From Actinomycetospora sp. (GTDB lineage: Bacteria > Actinomycetota > Actinomycetes > Mycobacteriales > Pseudonocardiaceae): DNA of 9,926 nt. Each line of letters begins with the position of its first letter. Positions within the stretch are counted from its first letter, which is position 1. The notes beneath the pieces were generated by a model, which saw nothing but the letters and a program-made list of their open reading frames with translations, did no database searches and was not told where the DNA came from. Positions 7,190 to 9,926 of this stretch are shown piece after piece. Location: NCBI GenBank assembly GCA_025925615.1, contig JAICLN010000131.1:1-9926 (forward strand), written 5' to 3'. Both the position numbers and the translations under genes were made by a program.

Positions 7190-7708
7190 ATGACGACGCC
7201 TGCCGGTCGCGTGCTCCTCGAGCGTGCGTCCGAGCTGTTCTACGCCGAGGGCATCACCGCGGTGGGGGTCGCGGGGATCGCCGAGGCGGCCGGGGTCACC
7301 AAGAAGACGCTCTACGACCGCTTCGGCTCGAAGGCAGCACTCGTGGCCGCCTACCTGCAGCGCCGGCACGACCTGTGGTGGGCACACCTGCAGGAACGGC
7401 TCGCGGAGGACCCGTCCGTGCTCACGCTGTTCGACGCCTACCTCGCGCATCCGTGGTTCGACACCGACCGGGGGTGCGCGTTCCAGCGCGCGGCCGCCGA
7501 ACTCCCCGACGACCACCCCGGGCGCGCGGTGATCCGGATGCACAAGGACGCGGTGCGGGCCGAGATCGGGCGGCTGGTCGACGGCGACGAGGTGCTCGCC
7601 GACCACCTGTTCCTGCTGCTCGAGGGGGCGGTCGCGCGTCGCGGGTTCGAGGGGACGTCGGCGGGTCTGGACGCGGCGCGACAGGTGGCCGTGTCCTTGG
7701 TGCGCTGA
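7190..7708 (+). CDS. TetR/AcrR family transcriptional regulator
   Basis: 172 aa, shorter than the usual ~190-200. The N-terminal TetR DNA-binding domain is clear: the helix-turn-helix spans about 25-48 (VGVAGIAEAAGVTKKTLYDRFGSK), with the family's TLYDRFGSK recognition-helix end. The C-terminal ligand domain contains RGCAFQRAAAELPDDHPGR (94-112), found in a subgroup of actinobacterial TetR proteins. The ligand is unknown. The ATG at 7190 has no good Shine-Dalgarno and lies about 3 nt from the predicted transcription start, so the mRNA may be nearly leaderless. In-frame GTG codons at 7181 and 7184 are alternatives. It is divergent from the HAD hydrolase, the likely target, and is followed 3 bp after its stop by a 22-bp palindrome. 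Confidence 0.92.
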   Translation: MTTPAGRVLLERASELFYAEGITAVGVAGIAEAAGVTKKTLYDRFGSKAALVAAYLQRRHDLWWAHLQERLAEDPSVLTLFDAYLAHPWFDTDRGCAFQRAAAELPDDHPGRAVIRMHKDAVRAEIGRLVDGDEVLADHLFLLLEGAVARRGFEGTSAGLDAARQVAVSLVR

Positions 7709-7711
7709 CGC

Positions 7712-7759
7712 GCTCGTGAGCACTTTCCGGGGCGATAGCCCCGGAAAGTGCTCACGAGC
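7712..7759. repeat. 22-bp perfect palindrome, intergenic repeat copy 1 (probable terminator)
   Basis: Arms 7712-7733 and 7738-7759 are perfectly complementary around a GATA tetraloop. The core arm is GTGAGCACTTTCCGGGGC. A second copy with the same core lies at 9676-9721. It begins 3 bp after the tetR stop and could terminate tetR. It also ends 9 bp from the point where the carbonic anhydrase homology on the other strand stops. Two copies in 2 kb suggest a dispersed family; the genome-wide count is unknown. Confidence 0.85.
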
Positions 7760-7768
7760 CGGAGGCAC

Positions 7769-7978
7769 CGAGCGGATCGTGTCGTCCGCGACGATGCCGC
7801 CGGCGTTGCGGATCACGTGCGAGTCACCCTCGTGGAGACCGAGGACGCCGTAGACGTTGATGCGGGCGTCCATCCACGCGACGACGGCGGTCTTGCGGGC
7901 AGGCGGCAGCGGCAGCGGGCCGGAGAAGCCGGCGGCGTAGCTCTCGTTGTTCTGCAGGTACTCGTCGGTGACCGACAT
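7769..7978 (-). pseudogene. Truncated beta-carbonic anhydrase remnant (N-terminal 70 codons)
   Basis: Residues 1-70 match the N-terminus of mycobacterial beta-class carbonic anhydrase of the Rv1284 type. They start MSVTDEYLQNN, continue through VVAWMDARINVYGVLGLHEG (from residue 32) and HVIRNAGGIVADD, and stop at IRS (68-70). The rest of the enzyme, including the HxxC zinc ligands, is absent. The first zinc ligand, Cys in CMDAR, is Trp35 here (TGG for TGC, codon 7874-7876). The Asp-Arg dyad of MDAR remains. The reading frame runs on through the palindrome and antisense through tetR, with no further homology. The ATG at 7978 matches the family start. This is a dead fragment, since neither zinc binding nor catalysis is possible. 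Confidence 0.88.
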
Positions 7979-8080
7979 GAGGAGTGCGTCCTTCCGGGAC
8001 GTCGGGAGTTCGGGGTCTGCGGGACAGCGCACGGATCGGCCGCGGAGAACGCGCAGGAGCGGGGTGGGACGGCGCGGGGC

Positions 8081-8161
8081 TCACGCGGCCGGGCGACACC
8101 ACTCGTCGAACTCGTGCACGCGGCGGCTCGGCCAGAAGAACTCGAGGCCGCCCGCGCACAT
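8081..8161 (-). CDS. Putative 26-aa leaderless microprotein or leader peptide upstream of the carbonic anhydrase remnant
   Basis: Short ORF with two cysteines (Cys2, Cys22), paired aromatics (FFW) and RRVHEFDEWC near the end. 24 of the 25 codons after the start end in G or C, matching the real genes here. It lacks a Shine-Dalgarno but has promoter-like elements (8169-8198) that would start transcription on its ATG. A second ATG at 8167 would give 28 residues. I do not recognise the peptide, and it does not share the ASALC motif of the two other leaders. It lies 102 nt upstream of the remnant's start on the same strand, so it may be a surviving leader of that lost gene. Coding status is uncertain. 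Confidence 0.4.
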   Translation of the reverse strand: MCAGGLEFFWPSRRVHEFDEWCRPAA

Positions 8162-8168
8162 GCGCATG

Positions 8169-8198
8169 ATTCGATCGCACCCGCCCGCACGGACGCAA
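8169..8198 (-). promoter_or_regulatory. Candidate promoter of the minus-strand short ORF
   Basis: On the minus strand, TTGCGT (8198-8193) and TCGAAT (8174-8169) are separated by 18 nt. The -10 ends 7 nt before the ATG at 8161, implying a leaderless transcript. It is back-to-back with the plus-strand promoter at 8246-8274. Confidence 0.4.
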
Positions 8199-8245
8199 GG
8201 CGGCTCCCGCCCGCTCCGTGAGAGGACGATCCCAGTCCGCGCCGG

Positions 8246-8274
8246 TTGTGGGTGTCCGGGATCGCCCTTAGCGT
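8246..8274 (+). promoter_or_regulatory. Promoter of the ssuD leader transcript (leaderless)
   Basis: TTGTGG (8246-8251), a 17-bp spacer and TAGCGT (8269-8274) form a good housekeeping-sigma promoter. The -10 ends 7 nt before the GTG at 8282, which places the transcription start on or next to the start codon. Confidence 0.6.
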
Positions 8275-8281
8275 CGGGTCC

Positions 8282-8353
8282 GTGACCGGGACGCAGCTCG
8301 TCGTGCGCGAGCACATCGACCTGCTCCGGGTCGCCTCCGCGCTCTGTCGGTGA
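8282..8353 (+). CDS. Cysteine-containing leader peptide (23 aa) upstream of ssuD
   Basis: GTG-initiated, without a Shine-Dalgarno and preceded by a well-placed promoter, so it is leaderless. Residues 9-22 read REHIDLLRVASALC, ending in one Cys codon, one Arg and the stop. The first leader (1285-1368) has RPHVDLARVASALC at the matching place. The codons differ (AGC versus TCC for Ser, TGC versus TGT for Cys, CGT versus CGG for Arg), so the similarity is at the peptide level. It lies 108 nt before the SsuD start. Its inferred role is cis-regulation of sulfonate use by cysteine or sulfur supply. Confidence 0.82.
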   Translation: MTGTQLVVREHIDLLRVASALCR

Positions 8354-8361
8354 TCCTCCGC

Positions 8362-8387
8362 GGTCGTCGAGCCCCGTAGCTCCGACC
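8362..8387 (+). promoter_or_regulatory. Hairpin after the ssuD leader peptide (candidate attenuator element)
   Basis: GGTCG-(TC)-GAGC at 8362-8372 pairs with GCTCCGACC at 8379-8387. This gives a 9-bp stem with a 2-nt bulge and a 6-nt loop, starting 8 nt after the leader stop. A ribosome at the last codons would cover or disturb it. TCCT at 8354-8357 is also complementary to the AGGA of the ssuD Shine-Dalgarno (8452-8455). No U-tract follows. Function is inferred. Confidence 0.35.
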
Positions 8388-8461
8388 CCTCTCCGGCGCG
8401 CCGCGAGCCGTTGCGTCGCGCCCTGTGTCACCCCGCCGTACCCCCGTCCCCAGGAGCGCCC

Positions 8462-9663
8462 ATGACCCCCGGGCAGGTCGAGTTCATCGGCATGATCGGG
8501 ACCCGCGTCGTCTCCGAGATCCACGCGCCCTCCGAGCCGCCGCTCGACCCCGCCGTCGTCCGCCGCTTCGTCGACGCTCGCGAGCAGGCGGCTTCGACCG
8601 GGTGCTGGTCGGGCACTCGGCGTCGACGCCCGACGGGCTGCAGGTCGCCGCCTACGGCGCGGCCCACTCCGAGCGGCTCGGCTTCCTCGTCGCGCACCGA
8701 CCCGGGTTCGTCGCCCCGACGCTCGCCGCGCGCTCCTTCGCCACGCTCGACCACTTCTCCGGCGGCCGCGTCGCGATCCACGTCATCTCCGGCGGTAACG
8801 ACGCCGACCAGCGTCGCGACGGCGACCACCTCGACAAGGAGGCCCGCTACCGGCGCACCGAGGAGTACCTCGACGTCGTGACGCGCACCTGGACCAGCCC
8901 GGCGCCCTTCGACCACGCCGGCGAGCACTACCGCGTCGAGGACGTCTCGCCCCAGGTCCGCCCGCTGCAGCAGCCGCGGATCCCGATCTACTTCGGCGGG
9001 TCGTCGGCGGCGGCGTATCGGGTCGGCGGGAAGCACGCCGACGTGTTCGCGCTCTGGGGGGAGCCGCTGGCCGAGACGGCGGAGCAGATCACCGCGGTCC
9101 ACGACGCCGCCCGAGCGGCCGGGCGCACCACGCTCCCCCGCATCAGCGTCTCGTTCCGCCCGATCCTCGGCGCGACCGAGGAGCAGGCCTGGGAACGGGC
9201 GTACGCCATCCGCGACCGCATCGTCGCCGCCGACGGCGGGGCCGGCAGCTTCACCGGCACGCAGATGCACGACCGGGCCCCGGCCAACGTCGGGTCGCAA
9301 CGGCTGGTCGCCGCCGCCGACCGCGGCGAGCGCCACGACCGCGCCCTGTGGACCGCGACCGCGTCCGCGAGCGGTGCGGCCGGCAACTCGACGGCCCTCG
9401 TCGGGACCCCCGAGACCGTGGCCGCGGCGCTGCTCGACTACGTCGACCTCGGCGTCACGACCCTGCTCATCCGCGGCTACGACCCCGTCGACGAGGCCAT
9501 CGCCTACGGACGCGACCTGCTGCCGCTGGTCCGCGCCGAGCTCTCCGCCCCGCGCACCCGCCGTCGGGATCCCGGCGCCGACGCCCCCCACCGAGGAGAC
9601 CCGCCCGTGACCGCCACGACGAGCCCGGACCCGACCCCGCCGTCCACCACCCCGACGCGGTAG
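8462..9663 (+). pseudogene. ssuD: Alkanesulfonate monooxygenase, SsuD-type LLM flavin-dependent oxidoreductase, frameshifted
   Basis: Two adjacent frames together give one ~400-residue protein. The first 43 codons (8462-8590, MTPGQVEFIGMIGTRVVSEI... to AREQA) read in one frame and FDRVLVGHSAS onwards (8593-9660) in another. One missing base at about 8588-8592 explains it: a restored GGC codon gives AGFDRVLVGHSAS. The family motifs are intact: FLVAHRPGFVAPTLAARSFA, GGRVAIHVISGG, IPIYFGGSS, LWGEPLAE, NVGSQRLV and AGNSTALVGTPETVA. SsuD uses FMNH2 and oxygen to split alkanesulfonates into aldehyde and sulfite. The start follows AGGAG (8452-8456). The C-terminal ~30 residues after LVRAELSA are Pro/Thr/Arg-rich and look non-native. 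It is either a true pseudogene or a one-base sequence error. Substrate could also be another organosulfur compound. Confidence 0.88.
9593..9663 (+). other. Possible 5' remnant of a lost downstream gene (RBS plus 18 codons)
   Basis: GAGGAG (9593-9598) followed after 8 nt by GTG (9607) looks like a proper translation start. The frame is the same as the ssuD tail and closes at TAG 9661-9663 after 18 Thr/Pro-rich codons, 12 bp before the second palindrome. It could be the stub of the next gene of an original operon, such as a sulfonate transporter component. That identity is a guess. Confidence 0.25.
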
Positions 9664-9675
9664 GTGGCCTCCGGC

Positions 9676-9721
9676 CTTGTGAGCACTTTCCGGGGCTATA
9701 GCACGGGAAAGTGCTCACGAG
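9676..9721. repeat. Imperfect palindrome, intergenic repeat copy 2
   Basis: Arms 9676-9696 and 9701-9721 surround a TATA loop, with two mismatches (9694/9703, 9692/9705) and one G-T pair. The arm shares GTGAGCACTTTCCGGGGC with copy 1 at 7712-7759, and the two right flanks share GTGCTCACGAGC. It lies 12 bp after the stop of the broken ssuD frame and upstream of the msrA promoter, so it may terminate the ssuD transcript. Confidence 0.8.
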
Positions 9722-9737
9722 CGCGGAGCGCACCCAT

Positions 9738-9764
9738 GGAACGTCTCGACGTGCCACCGTGTTG
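9738..9764 (+). promoter_or_regulatory. ECF-sigma (SigR/SigH-like) promoter of msrA
   Basis: GGAAC (9738-9742), an 18-bp spacer and GTTG (9761-9764) match the thiol-oxidative-stress sigma consensus GGAAT-N18/19-GTT of Streptomyces SigR. msrA is a known member of that kind of regulon. The implied 5' untranslated region is about 30 nt. Other ECF factors with GGAAC/GTT specificity cannot be excluded. Confidence 0.6.
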
Positions 9765-9799
9765 TAGGGGACGTAATCGAGCTCGAGGAGGACCACACG

Positions 9800-9926
9800 A
9801 TGGCTGTTGAGAACAACATCCAGGCTGAGACCGCGTTCCTCGCCGGCGGGTGCTTCTGGGGTGCCCAGGACCTGCTGCGCCAGCGGCCCGGAGTGATCTC
9901 GACGCGCGTCGGCTACTCCGGCGGCG
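9800..9926 (+). CDS. msrA: Peptide-methionine (S)-S-oxide reductase MsrA, 5' part only
   Basis: 42 codons are visible before the window ends. The catalytic motif GGCFWG places the active Cys at residue 18, followed by [21 protein letters not shown], a typical MsrA N-terminal sequence. The enzyme repairs oxidised methionine using thioredoxin-supplied electrons. A strong Shine-Dalgarno, GAGGAGG (9785-9791), lies 8 nt before the ATG. The preceding ECF-type promoter suggests induction by thiol or oxidative stress. Confidence 0.95.
   Translation, partial: MAVENNIQAETAFLAGGCFWGAQDLLRQRPGVISTRVGYSGG

Noticed and set aside
7082..7768. Continuation of the carbonic anhydrase frame through the palindrome and antisense to tetR, as a chimeric protein
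   Set aside because: Homology stops at codon 70. The remainder is palindrome plus tetR antisense, which is open only because of high GC.
8425..8589. N-terminal part of the long frame ending at 9663 as the real start of SsuD
   Set aside because: It is Arg/Pro-rich and without homology; the native N-terminus is in the neighbouring frame from 8462, so a frameshift explains the layout.
8582..8600. Programmed ribosomal frameshifting in ssuD
   Set aside because: No slippery heptamer is present at the junction, and this enzyme family is not known to use frameshifting.
1..9926. CRISPR arrays, tRNA/rRNA genes, insertion sequences, prophage genes
   Set aside because: No spaced direct repeats, tRNA-like cloverleaf, transposase or phage protein was seen. 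The only repeats are the two palindromes.

Overview
The window is high-GC DNA (most third codon positions are G or C) from an actinomycete. The sulfite reductase and carbonic anhydrase sequences resemble mycobacterial ones, and a Pseudonocardiaceae-like host such as Pseudonocardia is my best guess, by inference only. Most genes belong to sulfur assimilation or sulfur/redox homeostasis.

Layout. (1) 1-1184, minus strand: hemW, a radical-SAM heme chaperone, cut by the left edge. (2) 1285-6333, plus strand: a tightly coupled assimilatory sulfate reduction operon. It opens with a 27-codon cysteine-containing leader peptide, followed by ferredoxin-sulfite reductase (sirA), a 52-residue zinc-ribbon protein, APS reductase (cysH) and the two ATP sulfurylase subunits (cysD, cysN). 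Junctions are ATGA, GTGA and ATGA overlaps and one 1-bp gap, and a 17-bp perfect hairpin overlaps the cysN stop. (3) 6387-7708: a HAD hydrolase (minus) and a TetR regulator (plus), divergent, with two ACCRGTCGGT operator-like boxes between them. (4) 7712-8280: a 22-bp perfect palindrome, a truncated and mutated beta-carbonic anhydrase remnant (minus), and a 26-codon minus-strand ORF with a plausible leaderless promoter. (5) 8246-9663, plus strand: a second leader peptide of the same family as the first, then a SsuD-type alkanesulfonate monooxygenase gene broken by one frameshift. (6) 9676-9926: a second, imperfect copy of the palindrome, an ECF/SigR-like promoter and the start of msrA.

How the genes work together. 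CysD/CysN activate sulfate to APS, CysH reduces APS to sulfite and SirA reduces sulfite to sulfide. SsuD would release sulfite from organosulfonates, but its gene is broken here. No APS kinase domain, sulfate transporter or siroheme gene is visible in the window. The most interesting signal is the pair of leader peptides sharing H-(V/I)-D-L-x-R-V-A-S-A-L-C. They precede two different sulfur-supply genes and keep the peptide while using different codons. Both look leaderless, and both are followed by RNA structures before the enzyme gene, which suggests translation-coupled cysteine sensing that depends on the peptide sequence.
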